Notes: generated by a model from the letters alone, not told the origin. A stretch of DNA of 64,000 nt from Halolactibacillus miurensis (GCF_900116255.1 NZ_FPAI01000006.1:62001-126000); one strand, 5' to 3'; counted from the first letter of the stretch, positions 27,323 to 36,240 are shown. Made by a program: numbers and translations.

Positions 27323-28645
27323 TTACCTTGATAGCCGCCAATATACATAATCTCCAGAAGTCCTATAATAAGATTTAGATTTATTCTTATACTCGGATGG
27401 ATTTGCTCCGCTCCATACGCCTTCTTTTTTATGGGACATTTTATTACCCCACTCATGCCAAGTCGCATTTTGAGGTATATGATAACCTAGATTTGCTACC
27501 CATACATCACCTGGTCTTAACCTAGTATCAAACAACTCATTATCATTGACATAAAAAGAATGCTTATCATTTTGCCAATCAATTGAAGAATTGTATATAT
27601 CAACAGGATCTTGGGTGTTAAAAGTTAAACTTGCCGAAACTGGCCAACCAAGACTTATACTTGTGCTACCATCAAATGATGTATTTTCAGGTTCATAATT
27701 TTTTGTAATCACTCCACCATTTTGTGCATAAAGCACATTACGAGAGTGAAATTCTTGAAATGAATCTAAATGTACTGCATCCAATCGAAAAGTTGCATAA
27801 CTTTTATAGTCAGGGTTACTAGGTGTATCATCTTTATAAACTTCATAAACATGATAGGTAGAGGCACGTTTATAATTACCCGAACTCACTTCAACCCAAT
27901 TATAAACTGTTACGTCCCAAGTATACACTTGTTTAAAAGATGAGGGAAGATTTACATTCATTCCAGCCGCATTAATAACAGTTGGTGAGAGAAAATTGGA
28001 TGAAGTTTTTTGTTGTCTTTCTCGATTAATTTTAATGTCGTAATATCTTGCGTGCTTTTTTAATCCTTCTAAATCATATTGTTGTTTTTCTTTATTTAGC
28101 TGTTTCTCTGTGTTTATTGACAAGATGAATGAGGGGATTATTTTTTCATTCTCAAATTTATAACCCATCATATCAAGATTAGATGTTTCGTTAACGTTCT
28201 CTTTATCTCCTGAACTAAACCTGACATCTAAATCAATTTCAGCTCCTAAAGCATCACTGACTTCTTTTATATTTAGTCCATCACCATAAATATAAAAAGG
28301 TTTTTTATACTTTTTCGCTTCTTTAAATAAATGTTTAGCATTAGCTTTTATTAGATCCTTTTTAGATATCCATACTGAGTCAATATCTTCAGGAATACTA
28401 TTAGTTTCTAAACTTAACTCTTGTATTGATTGATCTCCTGCTCTTATTCCCTTCGATAATGCTGTACCAACGGATGAATCACCTATGGATGAGTCTATTA
28501 AACCGATTCGAAATGATTCAGGTTTTAATGGTGGAAGTGTTAGGCTAGAAGATGCAAAAGTATAATTAACTGAGTTGGAAATAACAACCAATGTAATGAT
28601 GATAATTATTATTTTACTAATCATTTCTAATTTTTTTGACATCAT
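27323..28645 (-). CDS. Secreted orphan protein, unknown function
   Basis: A 440-residue protein I do not recognise. It has a signal peptide (residues about 1-31, KIIIIIITLVVISNSVNYTF, then ASS). Residues about 45-125 look like a Rossmann-like alpha/beta part (FRIGLIDSSIGDSSVG, DSVWISKKD, KPFYIYGDGLNIKEVSDALG). Residues about 210-440 are rich in aromatic, Asn, Ser and Thr residues in beta-type repeats (VYTWDVTVYNWVEVSSG, STSISLGWPVSASLTFNTQ). There is no lipobox, sortase signal or clear catalytic motif, and only one or no Cys. ATG 28645 has AAGGAG. It is flanked by AT-rich gaps at the position where B. subtilis has ecsC, which suggests an insertion. Confidence 0.75.
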   Translation of the reverse strand: MMSKKLEMISKIIIIIITLVVISNSVNYTFASSSLTLPPLKPESFRIGLIDSSIGDSSVGTALSKGIRAGDQSIQELSLETNSIPEDIDSVWISKKDLIKANAKHLFKEAKKYKKPFYIYGDGLNIKEVSDALGAEIDLDVRFSSGDKENVNETSNLDMMGYKFENEKIIPSFILSINTEKQLNKEKQQYDLEGLKKHARYYDIKINRERQQKTSSNFLSPTVINAAGMNVNLPSSFKQVYTWDVTVYNWVEVSSGNYKRASTYHVYEVYKDDTPSNPDYKSYATFRLDAVHLDSFQEFHSRNVLYAQNGGVITKNYEPENTSFDGSTSISLGWPVSASLTFNTQDPVDIYNSSIDWQNDKHSFYVNDNELFDTRLRPGDVWVANLGYHIPQNATWHEWGNKMSHKKEGVWSGANPSEYKNKSKSYYRTSGDYVYWRLSR

Positions 28646-29066
28646 TTTTTCTCCTTGTTAAAAATATTTAATAGTAAACCTATTCGATCTTCTAATCTGG
28701 AAAGACTGAAGCCCCTTTAATCACCCTAAATATATCCACATATGTATATAGATGTATTTTGTCGATGGTTGTATATTTTTGTATTGACATACCAAGTTGT
28801 CACATCCACATATAATACTGCCTCACTATAATGTTATTTTCATAACTTATTTCCTCATCTAATTACAGATCTTCTTTATACAAGCGATATATTTACAATG
28901 GAAAACAACTAGCTGCACTGGACTACCACACACACTGCTTTAGGGATAGCACATTTACCTTACAAATACAAATATGAGACTCAATTTTTGCGATAGAATA
29001 AAACATAACAATAACCCTTTTCGCTATACTATCCCCTGTTTTAAATACGCCTTTTAAAAAAGCTGC
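28646..29066. other. 421-bp AT-rich intergenic region, no gene seen
   Basis: No ORF with a ribosome-binding site, no RNA fold and no transposase remnant was recognised. The decamer ATCCACATAT occurs at 28734 and again exactly 70 bp later at 28804, and both copies lie upstream of the secreted orphan gene. A regulatory role is possible but unsupported. Confidence 0.4.
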
Positions 29067-30290
29067 TTAAGAACCCTTAACAGCACTCACTTTGCTTTTC
29101 GCATAAATCCATACAAATCCATAGGAGAAAACACTGGCGAGCACTAGAAATAATAGTCCATCAAGTACCGTTAACCGGAACATTAAAGTTGATGTAAACA
29201 TAAGTACAACAATACTCAGTAACGCTGTAAGCAGTTGAAGAAAAGTCCGCATCTTCTCTTGTTTGTTGACAGGATACAACATAAGCCACAACTTCGTATC
29301 GTGATGCGAAAAAAGTGGTAGAAGTTGAATCCCAATCAGGTAGATAAATAATACCCCCACCCCAAAACTTAATATAGGTTGGTCAATTGCAGCTAAAGCA
29401 ATCCCACCGATTACGACTAGACGGCTAGACAAACCTAAGTAATCCTCACTTCGGCTAAAGGTAAGTCGGTAAAGATACGTATAGGTCTCACTCTGTTTAA
29501 GCATCACACGTGAGGTTAACATCCGCGATAACAATCGACGTTTTTTCACTCGCGTACTCAATTCTCTTACATCCGTAAATAGACTGGCTAAACGATAAAA
29601 GCGCTCGAGTCGATGTTGATCATTCGTAATTAATTGATCAAGTGCCAAACTATGATTAAATCCACGATGTAACAGATAACTGAGAATTAAAAACAAACCA
29701 ATCACACCGATAATAAACATCATTGTCCAGTTTTTAAAGTAACTGTACCAGACAAAGGTTTGAACAATAAACAACCCCATTTTTGTATAAAATAGAAATG
29801 TTTGATCACGTAACCGTAAACTAGCCCAACGCATAAGAAAATGCCATAATTTAAAAATAAGAAACAGAAAAATAATGAACAGATAGTTTCCTGATGTGAA
29901 TCGAGCATGATATAAAGGACTAAGCGCAGCAAGAATCATAATCATCAGGTAGCTTTGAAAAAAGAAACTATAGACAAGTCCTCGATAAAAGAATCCTTTC
30001 AATGATTCAATCGCAGGCAGTAAAAAGACTAAGTCTGCTTGTTTAGTAAATGTTTGAATCGGGTTATATAAAATCACGAGTGAAAATAATATACTCATCA
30101 CTAAACTAACTGGAAAAGCTTCTGGTAAGTCTAATAAAAACTGTTGGTAAATAACCGCAAAAGCAACGACTAAAAAGATAAGGGCAATCGCAATATGGCC
30201 ATTTAATATATACTGTGCATACCGCATCACATGCTTTATGTGTGCAGTAAAGCGCTCTTTAAACAATTGCTGGCTATCCATTGACAACAT
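29067..30290 (-). CDS. ecsB: EcsB, membrane subunit of the Ecs ABC transporter
   Basis: A 407-residue polytopic protein with about eight to ten hydrophobic segments and a long basic cytoplasmic loop (about residues 220-280, RLERFYRLASLFTDVRELSTRVKKRRLL). Length and pattern fit EcsB, which pairs with EcsA in regulated secretion, protein processing and competence in B. subtilis. It starts ATG 30290, overlapping ecsA by 17 bases, a coupled arrangement. No ecsC follows. The substrate of Ecs transport is not established. Confidence 0.88.
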   Translation of the reverse strand: MLSMDSQQLFKERFTAHIKHVMRYAQYILNGHIAIALIFLVVAFAVIYQQFLLDLPEAFPVSLVMSILFSLVILYNPIQTFTKQADLVFLLPAIESLKGFFYRGLVYSFFFQSYLMIMILAALSPLYHARFTSGNYLFIIFLFLIFKLWHFLMRWASLRLRDQTFLFYTKMGLFIVQTFVWYSYFKNWTMMFIIGVIGLFLILSYLLHRGFNHSLALDQLITNDQHRLERFYRLASLFTDVRELSTRVKKRRLLSRMLTSRVMLKQSETYTYLYRLTFSRSEDYLGLSSRLVVIGGIALAAIDQPILSFGVGVLFIYLIGIQLLPLFSHHDTKLWLMLYPVNKQEKMRTFLQLLTALLSIVVLMFTSTLMFRLTVLDGLLFLVLASVFSYGFVWIYAKSKVSAVKGS

Positions 30291-31020
30291 CTTCTTTCGT
30301 CAACATGATGTAAATATCATCAAGCGTTTGATTCGGCATGTTTAATTGATTTTGTAATTCATTTAATGTCCCTTCCGCTTTAACCTCTCCGTTATGAAGA
30401 ATAATAAACCGGTCACAGTAACGTTCCGCTGTGGCAAGGATATGCGTCGACATTAAAATACCAGCACCGCGCTCCTTTTCTTTGACCATCAGCTCTAGAA
30501 AAGCTTGAATAGCAAGTGGATCTAAGCCAACAAATGGTTCATCAACAATATAAAGATCCGGTTCCACTAAGAAGGCACAAAGAATCATCACTTTTTGTTT
30601 CATTCCTTTAGAAAAGTGAATCGGAAACCAATCGATTTCACGTTCCAAGCGAAAGGCTTTTAATAGAGGGGATACTCGCTCATTAAATGTTTGCTCATCC
30701 AGCCCATAAGCCATAGCCGTTAATTTCAAATGTTCCCTCAGGGTTAATTCATCATATAGTAAAGGCATTTCAGGTATATAGGTAAAGGCTTTACGATACT
30801 TTTCTTCATCTTCTTGTAGCGTGACATTTCCTAGCGCTACCTTACCTTTTCTTGGTTCCATCAAACCAATAATGTGTTTAATCGTTGTACTCTTACCCGC
30901 ACCGTTTAACCCAATGAGCCCTACTAGCTCACCTTTATTTACTTTAAATGACACATCGTTCAACACATTTTTTTTGGTATAACCACCTATCAAGTGGTCA
31001 ATATGTAATAAATCAGACAC
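30274..31020 (-). CDS. ecsA: EcsA, ABC transporter ATPase
   Basis: A 248-residue ABC ATPase. Walker A is GLNGAGKST (about residues 36-44), the variant signature FSKGMKQKVMIL, Walker B DLYIVDEPFVGLDP and switch His in STHILATAER. Homologue of B. subtilis EcsA, needed with EcsB for normal secretion, sporulation and competence. The start is GTG 31020 with GGAGG eight bases upstream. It is divergent from hit, as in B. subtilis, which fixes the identity. Confidence 0.93.
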   Translation of the reverse strand: MSDLLHIDHLIGGYTKKNVLNDVSFKVNKGELVGLIGLNGAGKSTTIKHIIGLMEPRKGKVALGNVTLQEDEEKYRKAFTYIPEMPLLYDELTLREHLKLTAMAYGLDEQTFNERVSPLLKAFRLEREIDWFPIHFSKGMKQKVMILCAFLVEPDLYIVDEPFVGLDPLAIQAFLELMVKEKERGAGILMSTHILATAERYCDRFIILHNGEVKAEGTLNELQNQLNMPNQTLDDIYIMLTKEDVVNG

Positions 31021-31112
31021 GCATTTTTCCTCCCTTTCATCTGCTTCCTCTTTCTTCTTTGCTTTTCCTTAATTAATCATGATACACTAAAATAAAAAAG
31101 GAGTGACAGTCT

Positions 31113-31541
31113 ATGACACATGATCCAAACTGTATTTTTTGTAAAATTATTGACGGTGAGATCCCGTCAGCAAAAGTTTACGAAGATGAAGACGTCTTTG
31201 CCTTTCTTGATATTAGTCAAGTAACAAAAGGCCACACACTCATTGTACCAAAGACACACGTAAAAAACATTTATGAAACAAAAGAAGACGTGGCAAGCAC
31301 ATTATTCGCGCGTGTACCGAAAGTAGCACGTGCAATTGAGAAAGCCTTTAACCCCATCGGGATGAACGTTTTAAGTAACACGGGCGAATTTGCCGGGCAA
31401 TCAGTCTTCCACTTACATATCCACTTGATTCCGCGTTATGATGAATCCGATGGATTTGATGCGAAGTGGATCACACATAATGATGATTACACAAATGACG
31501 AGCGTTCAGCCATCGCTCAGACAATTAGTGAGAATATTTAG
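31113..31541 (+). CDS. hit: HIT-family nucleotide hydrolase Hit
   Basis: A 142-residue histidine-triad protein. NCIFCKIIDGEIPSAKVYED with its two Cys is the usual N-terminus, and the catalytic triad is SVFHLHIHLIPR (HxHxH, residues about 97-103). It hydrolyses AMP-linked dinucleotides or AMP-NH2-type substrates in the cytoplasm. ATG 31113 has AAAGGAGTGA. Divergent from ecsA, followed by trpP. Confidence 0.94.
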   Translation: MTHDPNCIFCKIIDGEIPSAKVYEDEDVFAFLDISQVTKGHTLIVPKTHVKNIYETKEDVASTLFARVPKVARAIEKAFNPIGMNVLSNTGEFAGQSVFHLHIHLIPRYDESDGFDAKWITHNDDYTNDERSAIAQTISENI

Positions 31542-31543
31542 AC

Positions 31544-31571
31544 TTTACATTCTACTAGCATATGTTATAAT
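31544..31571 (+). promoter_or_regulatory. Promoter of trpP
   Basis: -35 TTTACA (31544-31549) and -10 TATAAT (31566-31571) have a 16-bp spacer and an extended -10 TG. It begins just past the hit stop, so trpP has its own transcript with a roughly 70-nt leader. Confidence 0.7.
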
Positions 31572-31578
31572 GGGTAAA

Positions 31579-31651
31579 ACTATTCGCATTTGGTCATGAG
31601 GACACAAATGGAATACGACAGTTTAGCTTAGAAGAGGAGAGATTAGGATGA
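31579..31651 (+). promoter_or_regulatory. Structured trpP leader with NAG triplets
   Basis: The leader contains a hairpin (AAACT/AGTTT plus ATTCgCATTTG with CAAATGgAAT), then TAG, TAG, GAG, GAG and TAG triplets around the ribosome-binding site (31623-31646). In B. subtilis, trpP translation is blocked by TRAP binding of NAG repeats over its ribosome-binding site. This stretch has only about five triplets with uneven spacing, so a TRAP site is a guess. No mtrB gene lies in the window. Confidence 0.35.
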
Positions 31652-32166
31652 AGACAAAAGATTTAGTATTACTCGCATTATTTATGGGGATTGGGGCTGT
31701 GCTTCATATTATTGCACCACCCATATTATTTGGAATGAAGCCAGACATTATGTTACCCATGATGTTCTTAGGTATTCTGATTTTCCCTAAAGCGAATTAT
31801 GTCCTTGTGCTTAGTATTGCAACTGGAGTTATTTCAGCCTTAACAACGACTGTCCCAGGTGGTCAGATTTCAAATTTAGTTGAAAAACCTATTACGGCAT
31901 TTGTATTCTTTGGCTTATTCATGTTAGTACCTAAACAACTAGACAAAAAAATTATCGCCCCCATATTAGCCGCACTTGGCACAATTGTAAGTGGTTCAGT
32001 TTTTCTAGCGATGGCCCTTTTCGTCATTGGTCAAATGCCCGGGTCATTTATCGCACTATTTGTAGCGGTCGTCTTACCTGCTACATTGTTTAATGTCGTT
32101 TTTACGATTATTCTGTACCCGATTGTTAAATCAATCTTACAACGGTCACAAATGTCATTTGCTTAG
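31648..32166 (+). CDS. trpP: Probable tryptophan transporter TrpP
   Basis: A 172-residue membrane protein with about five helices, the size of TrpP (YhaG). Features are KDLVLLALFMGIGAVLHIIAPP, ATGVISALTTTVPGGQISNLVEKP and a Gly/Pro-rich C-terminal half. TrpP is the likely tryptophan carrier of B. subtilis. Its place between hit and yhaH matches that genome, with serC and hpr missing here. The ATG is preceded by GAAGAGGAGAG. Confidence 0.9.
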   Translation: MKTKDLVLLALFMGIGAVLHIIAPPILFGMKPDIMLPMMFLGILIFPKANYVLVLSIATGVISALTTTVPGGQISNLVEKPITAFVFFGLFMLVPKQLDKKIIAPILAALGTIVSGSVFLAMALFVIGQMPGSFIALFVAVVLPATLFNVVFTIILYPIVKSILQRSQMSFA

Positions 32167-32188
32167 AGTAGTTAAACATGCACACATT

Positions 32189-32219
32189 AATCCCTTTAGC
32201 ATTTAATGTTAAGGGGATT
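32189..32219 (+). terminator. Terminator of trpP
   Basis: A stem of about 14 bp (AATCCCTTTAGCATT with AATGTTAAGGGGATT, G-U pairs included) is followed by TATTTTAGCTTTTTT. Confidence 0.7.
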
Positions 32220-32258
32220 TATTTTAGCTTTTTTCAAAGTTTTTTGTGTTTTTTAGGT

Positions 32259-32287
32259 TTGACTTAGACAAATTACGAGAAGATAAT
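32259..32287 (+). promoter_or_regulatory. Promoter of yhaH
   Basis: -35 TTGACT (32259-32264), -10 GATAAT (32282-32287) and a 17-bp spacer, 29 bp before the ATG. Confidence 0.65.
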
Positions 32288-32316
32288 AAGAAGATAAGAA
32301 AAAAGGAGTGGGATGA

Positions 32317-32673
32317 ATGAAAGCTAAATCATTAGCGTTAGGTCTAGTGGTCGGGAGTGCTGTAGGTGCTGGTGTCACACTACTTAACGCACCGCGTTCA
32401 GGAAAAGATACACGTGAGCATTTTAAATCACAAGCAAACGAAGTAAAAGAAGCTATTGAAAAAGCGAAAGTAAACGGCAAGTTGTTATCTGACCAGATTA
32501 TTGCGACATCAAAAGAAGGTGCCGAACTGATTAAAGATTTATCAAAAGACATGAAAGGCTCGATTGAGCAGTGGCAACAAACGATTAAGCCACATCAAGA
32601 CAATATCGAACATTACCTTAAAGAAATTGAAGCACGCCTACAAGAACTCGAACAAGAAACACAACTCTCTTAA
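32317..32673 (+). CDS. yhaH: YtxH-domain protein YhaH
   Basis: A 118-residue YtxH-family protein. The N-terminal hydrophobic Gly-rich helix (ALGLVVGSAVGAGVTLLNAP) is followed by the family motif PRSGKDTREHFKSQANEVKE and a long coiled coil ending in a Glu/Lys-rich tail. These are small stress-associated membrane-anchored proteins of unknown biochemical role. The ATG has AAGGAGTGGG. YhaH follows trpP in B. subtilis too. Confidence 0.82.
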   Translation: MKAKSLALGLVVGSAVGAGVTLLNAPRSGKDTREHFKSQANEVKEAIEKAKVNGKLLSDQIIATSKEGAELIKDLSKDMKGSIEQWQQTIKPHQDNIEHYLKEIEARLQELEQETQLS

Positions 32674-32691
32674 TATTATACAACCTAACTT

Positions 32692-32727
32692 GACGATAGT
32701 GATTATAATAATTGCTATCGTCTTTTT
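32692..32727 (+). terminator. Terminator of yhaH
   Basis: The 8-bp arms GACGATAG and CTATCGTC enclose a 15-nt loop and are followed by TTTTT. Confidence 0.8.
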
Positions 32728-32739
32728 AATACGCACACA

Positions 32740-32779
32740 AACAAGGTACGCCCACATAAAGATGTAAGCGTACCTTGTT
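32740..32779 (-). terminator. Terminator of the opuA operon
   Basis: The 12-bp perfect arms AACAAGGTACGC and GCGTACCTTGTT lie 33 bp past the opuAC stop. The minus-strand tail is TTTGTG-like, so it is a weaker terminator than most here. Confidence 0.65.
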
Positions 32780-32811
32780 ACTAACTATGATAATATATCA
32801 CTTGATTTTTA

Positions 32812-33726
32812 TTATTCTGCAGAAGTTTCTAACCATGCATCAACTTTATCACGGTTATTTTCAATCCAGTTTGCTGCAGCATCTTCAGGATCAGTACCTT
32901 CTGACATTTCTAACATGACTGTCTCCATATCAGCTGGCTCCCAGAAGAAGTTATCAAGTACTTCATATGCTGCTGGGCTATCTGCTTCAAAACCTTCGCG
33001 TACGAATGTTTCAATCGTTTCAGCACCACCAAATGAACCTTCAGGATCTTCTAAATATTTGAGGTCATATGAAGCGAACTTCCAGTGTGGCGTCCAACCA
33101 GTGACAACAACCGCTTCTTCATTATCATATTTTTGACCTAAAACAGTTGTCATTGCACCACTTGATGACGTTGCAACTGTCCAATCAGCTAAACTATAAT
33201 CTTCTAAAGATTGTTCAGCTGCTTGTACAACACCAGCACCTGGTTCAATACCAGTAATTTCGCCACCAAATTCATCTGTGTAATCTGCTAAATCAGCAAT
33301 TGAATTAACATCTTCCATATAAGTTGGAACGACAAGACCGATTTTAGCGCCTTCTAAGTTTGGCCCTAATCCTACCATATTATCTTTATGTTGTTCATAA
33401 AGATCACCATGAGTTGCTGGTAACCATGCCGCTACCATACCGTCAGCATCACCATTAGCTACAGCTTCCCACATAATCGCATTATCAATACCGCGAATAT
33501 TGACGTCATAACCCTTTTCTTCTAATACCTGAGCAATAACGTTTGTAGAGGCAATTTCTGAATCCCATTCTACATAGACTAATTCAATTTCCTTGTTACC
33601 TAAATTACCTTCACCTTCATTTGCTGTATCATCACCAGCACTATCCTCTTCACCACATGCAGCAAGTACAAGTGTTAAAGCTAAAACTAACATTAAACCA
33701 ACATGTTTCCATGACTTTTTAAACAT
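32812..33726 (-). CDS. opuAC: Glycine betaine-binding lipoprotein OpuAC
   Basis: A 304-residue substrate-binding protein with a lipoprotein signal (LVLALTLVLAACGEED, lipobox LAAC) and an acidic Gly-rich tether. The two-lobed OpuAC/ProX-type domain carries ELVYVEWDSEIASTNVIAQV and several Trp residues, some of which form the aromatic cage for the trimethylammonium group. It binds glycine betaine or related osmolytes and hands them to OpuAB/OpuAA. ATG 33726 has AAAAGGAGGA. A 140-bp spacer with a stable hairpin separates it from opuAB, unlike the tight opuAA-opuAB junction. Confidence 0.92.
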   Translation of the reverse strand: MFKKSWKHVGLMLVLALTLVLAACGEEDSAGDDTANEGEGNLGNKEIELVYVEWDSEIASTNVIAQVLEEKGYDVNIRGIDNAIMWEAVANGDADGMVAAWLPATHGDLYEQHKDNMVGLGPNLEGAKIGLVVPTYMEDVNSIADLADYTDEFGGEITGIEPGAGVVQAAEQSLEDYSLADWTVATSSSGAMTTVLGQKYDNEEAVVVTGWTPHWKFASYDLKYLEDPEGSFGGAETIETFVREGFEADSPAAYEVLDNFFWEPADMETVMLEMSEGTDPEDAAANWIENNRDKVDAWLETSAE

Positions 33727-33798
33727 TCAATCGTCCTCCTTTTAATTTTTATCTATAACAACTTTCCAGTCACACTGAAAAAGTTATTAACTCTATTC

Positions 33799-33833
33799 AA
33801 GTGAATGAGATCCTTGCGGATGTCAACTCACTT
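33799..33833 (-). other. Hairpin in the opuAB-opuAC spacer
   Basis: Outer arms AAGTGA/TCACTT and inner ATCC/GGAT enclose a GCAA-type tetraloop. There is no T run after it, so it may be an mRNA-stability or processing element rather than a terminator. Confidence 0.4.
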
Positions 33834-33867
33834 ATTCATAACTCTATACAAAACTTAAATTGTTTAC

Positions 33868-34707
33868 TTATTTCTTCTTGTAAATACTTTGAGTGTAACG
33901 GTCCATGATAATCGCTAAAATAACGATGGAAATACCGGCTACAAAACCAGCACCAGCCTGTGCACGTTGTAGGGCTGATACTACCGGGTTACCCAAACCA
34001 GGTGCTCCAATCATTGATGCAATAACAACCATAGACAAGGCTAACATAACCGTTTGGTTAATACCAGCCATGATCGTTCCCTTTGCCATAGGAAGTTCTA
34101 ATTTAAACAACTTTTGAGCACCGGTTGAACCAAATGCTTCAGCTGCCTCTTTAAGTTCTGTCGACACTTGGCGAATACCTAAGTTCGTAAAACGAACAGT
34201 TGGTGGTGTCGCAAAGATGAGTGAGGCAAAGATCCCCGGTACCATACCGATACTGAAGAAAGCAACGGCAGGAATCAAATAGACAAATGCTGGCATTGTT
34301 TGCATGAAGTCAAGAATTGGTAAGATAATAGCTTCTGCGACTTTACTTTTAGACATTAAAATACCAACAGGTACACCAACAATGACAGAGAGTAAACTAG
34401 CCATTAAGACAAGTGTGAATGTTGACATAAGCTCTGTCCATAAGCCTTGGTTTTCAATGAAGATTAAACCGACAAGAGAGAAAGCAGCTAAACCGAACTT
34501 TTTCCCTGTGATAAAGAACGCACCAACAACGACGAGCACCATAATAATAATCGGTGGAATAGCTCCAAGTAAATCAGCAATCCATTCTATAAAGTCACCG
34601 AACTCATTCTTAAGTGGATCAAAAATAAATGCAAATGTTTCTACAATCCACTCAGTTAAATCATCAACCCAATCAGCTACTGGAATTTCTGGAATAAAAT
34701 CAAACAT
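33868..34707 (-). CDS. opuAB: Glycine betaine ABC permease OpuAB
   Basis: A 279-residue permease with about seven helices. An N-terminal acidic amphipathic segment ([20 protein letters not shown]) precedes the membrane core, and the cytoplasmic EAA loop reads [30 protein letters not shown], typical of OpuAB/ProW. It forms the membrane channel with OpuAA. The start overlaps the opuAA stop by eight bases, with GGAGAGGTGAAG upstream, which indicates coupled translation. Confidence 0.94.
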   Translation of the reverse strand: MFDFIPEIPVADWVDDLTEWIVETFAFIFDPLKNEFGDFIEWIADLLGAIPPIIIMVLVVVGAFFITGKKFGLAAFSLVGLIFIENQGLWTELMSTFTLVLMASLLSVIVGVPVGILMSKSKVAEAIILPILDFMQTMPAFVYLIPAVAFFSIGMVPGIFASLIFATPPTVRFTNLGIRQVSTELKEAAEAFGSTGAQKLFKLELPMAKGTIMAGINQTVMLALSMVVIASMIGAPGLGNPVVSALQRAQAGAGFVAGISIVILAIIMDRYTQSIYKKK

Positions 34708-35896
34708 TAGACTTCACCTCTCCTTCACCTGCAAGTGCCGCAAGGAATGACCCTCTAATAATGATCCCTTTTAACTTCTCACCATCAACAACTGCGATTG
34801 GTACAGGTGTGTCATAAATAATTTCAATAATTTCTTGCATGGGCTTATCAAGTGGTACTTTTGGTACATCCGTACGTAAAATTTCATTAAGATCTTTAAT
34901 TTCTTTCTTACGCGCATCAGATGCGTCGTCAGCCGTCACATAACCTTTAAGGTTACGATGACCGTCAACAACATAAATACTTGATAACCCTTCCTCACGC
35001 ATACGCTCTAAGGCCACACGCGGACCATGCTTATCAATATTCACTGTTTCAGGACGGTGCATAATATGTGCTGCGGTTAAGACTTTTGAACGATCAACAT
35101 CTTCTACGAAACGCTCTACATACTCATTCGCTGGGTTTGTCAGAATATCTTCTGGTGTACCAATTTGTACAATAGAACCGTCTTTCATAAGAGCAATGCG
35201 GTCACCAATACGTAACGCTTCATCTAAATCGTGTGTGATAAAGATAATCGTTTTATGCATGGAGTCTTGTAATTCTAACAATTCATCTTGCATATCTTTT
35301 CTAATTAATGGATCAAGTGCTGAGAAAGCTTCATCCATTAAGAGTATTTCTGGATCATTGGCTAATGCTCGTGCTAAACCAACACGTTGTTGCATCCCAC
35401 CTGATAATTGATTAGGATATTGATCAACATAACTACCTAAACCAACCATTTCAAGTGCACTTTTCGCTTTTTCTGCCCGCTCTTCTTTTGGAATTCCTTG
35501 TACTTCTAGACCGTATTCCGCATTTTCTAAGATTGTACGGAATGGGAATAAACCAAAGTTTTGGAATACCATACTTAATTTTTCACGACGGACACGACGA
35601 AGATTCTCTTTATCCATTTGTGCTAGATCTTCTCCATCAACCATTACGCTACCTTCAGTAGGTTCAATCAAACGATTAATCAAACGGATCAATGTGGATT
35701 TACCACTTCCTGAAAGTCCCATAATAACAAATACTTCTCCTTGATTAACTTCAAATGACGCACGATTCACACCGACAGTATCACCTGTTGCTTGGAGAAT
35801 TTCTTCTTTTTTCTTACCTTCATCCAGTAACTTTAAAGAGTCTTTAACATTCTTACCAAAAACTTTCGATAGACCTTTAACCTCAATAACTGGCAT
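34700..35896 (-). CDS. opuAA: Glycine betaine ABC ATPase OpuAA
   Basis: A 398-residue ProV/OpuAA ATPase. Walker A is GLSGSGKST (about residues 60-68), the signature [17 protein letters not shown], and Walker [15 protein letters not shown]. The C-terminal 130 residues form two CBS domains ([18 protein letters not shown], then [22 protein letters not shown]), which in OpuA sense ionic strength or c-di-AMP. It is the first gene of the opuAA-opuAB-opuAC operon, transcribed divergently from a GbsR-type repressor gene with 344 bp of repeat-rich DNA between. Confidence 0.95.
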   Translation of the reverse strand: MPVIEVKGLSKVFGKNVKDSLKLLDEGKKKEEILQATGDTVGVNRASFEVNQGEVFVIMGLSGSGKSTLIRLINRLIEPTEGSVMVDGEDLAQMDKENLRRVRREKLSMVFQNFGLFPFRTILENAEYGLEVQGIPKEERAEKAKSALEMVGLGSYVDQYPNQLSGGMQQRVGLARALANDPEILLMDEAFSALDPLIRKDMQDELLELQDSMHKTIIFITHDLDEALRIGDRIALMKDGSIVQIGTPEDILTNPANEYVERFVEDVDRSKVLTAAHIMHRPETVNIDKHGPRVALERMREEGLSSIYVVDGHRNLKGYVTADDASDARKKEIKDLNEILRTDVPKVPLDKPMQEIIEIIYDTPVPIAVVDGEKLKGIIIRGSFLAALAGEGEVKSNV

Positions 35897-36085
35897 AACC
35901 TCACCCCTCTTTTATAATTACAAAGCTCATGAGTCAATACTCATACATTCACTTTTCAATTCCCGTTAACACAGCTTTTAAACGGATTAGATGTTTTTTG
36001 CCGTAATACAGTACTCTAATAGCTTACCTTAGAATGAGTCAATAGTTCAACCGGCAAAAACCGTAGTATTCGAATATATTTTACA

Positions 36086-36101
36086 TACAGTTTAAACTGT
36101 A
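36086..36101. promoter_or_regulatory. Palindrome, candidate GbsR operator
   Basis: TACAGTTTAAACTGTA is a perfect 16-bp palindrome in the divergent opuAA/gbsR region. A repressor encoded at this locus would be the natural ligand; this is inference. Confidence 0.5.
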
Positions 36102-36130
36102 CAAACAAATTAAAACTTTTACTTAGAAAT

Positions 36131-36160
36131 ACTCCATAATACTCCGTAATACTATCCAAT
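36131..36160. repeat. Three tandem 10-bp repeats
   Basis: ACTCCATAAT, ACTCCGTAAT and ACTATCCAAT follow each other directly. One unit per helical turn suggests protein binding on one DNA face. Related CCGTAATAC-type copies lie at 36001 and 36061. Confidence 0.55.
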
Positions 36161-36240
36161 TTATCATTTCCATTATCTTTGAAATTTATGTAAGCTTATA
36201 TTAGGTTTAATTTATTCTTACAATAGAAAGGAGCTCACAT

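Larger units (their letters stand above)
35897..36240. promoter_or_regulatory. opuAA-gbsR intergenic control region
   Basis: 344 bp without a gene. It holds a 16-bp palindrome (36086-36101), three tandem 10-bp units (36131-36160) whose CCGTAATAC core recurs near 36001 and 36061, and a long-range inverted repeat TTTTTGCCG (35995-36003) with CGGCAAAAA (36052-36060) in the opuA leader. Several -35-like TTGACT sequences occur, but no well-spaced promoter stands out. Confidence 0.55.

Noticed and set aside
32762-32779. cre-like TGTAAGCGTACC near the opuAC end
   Set aside because: It is one arm of the opuA terminator and lies after the operon, so it is not a promoter element.
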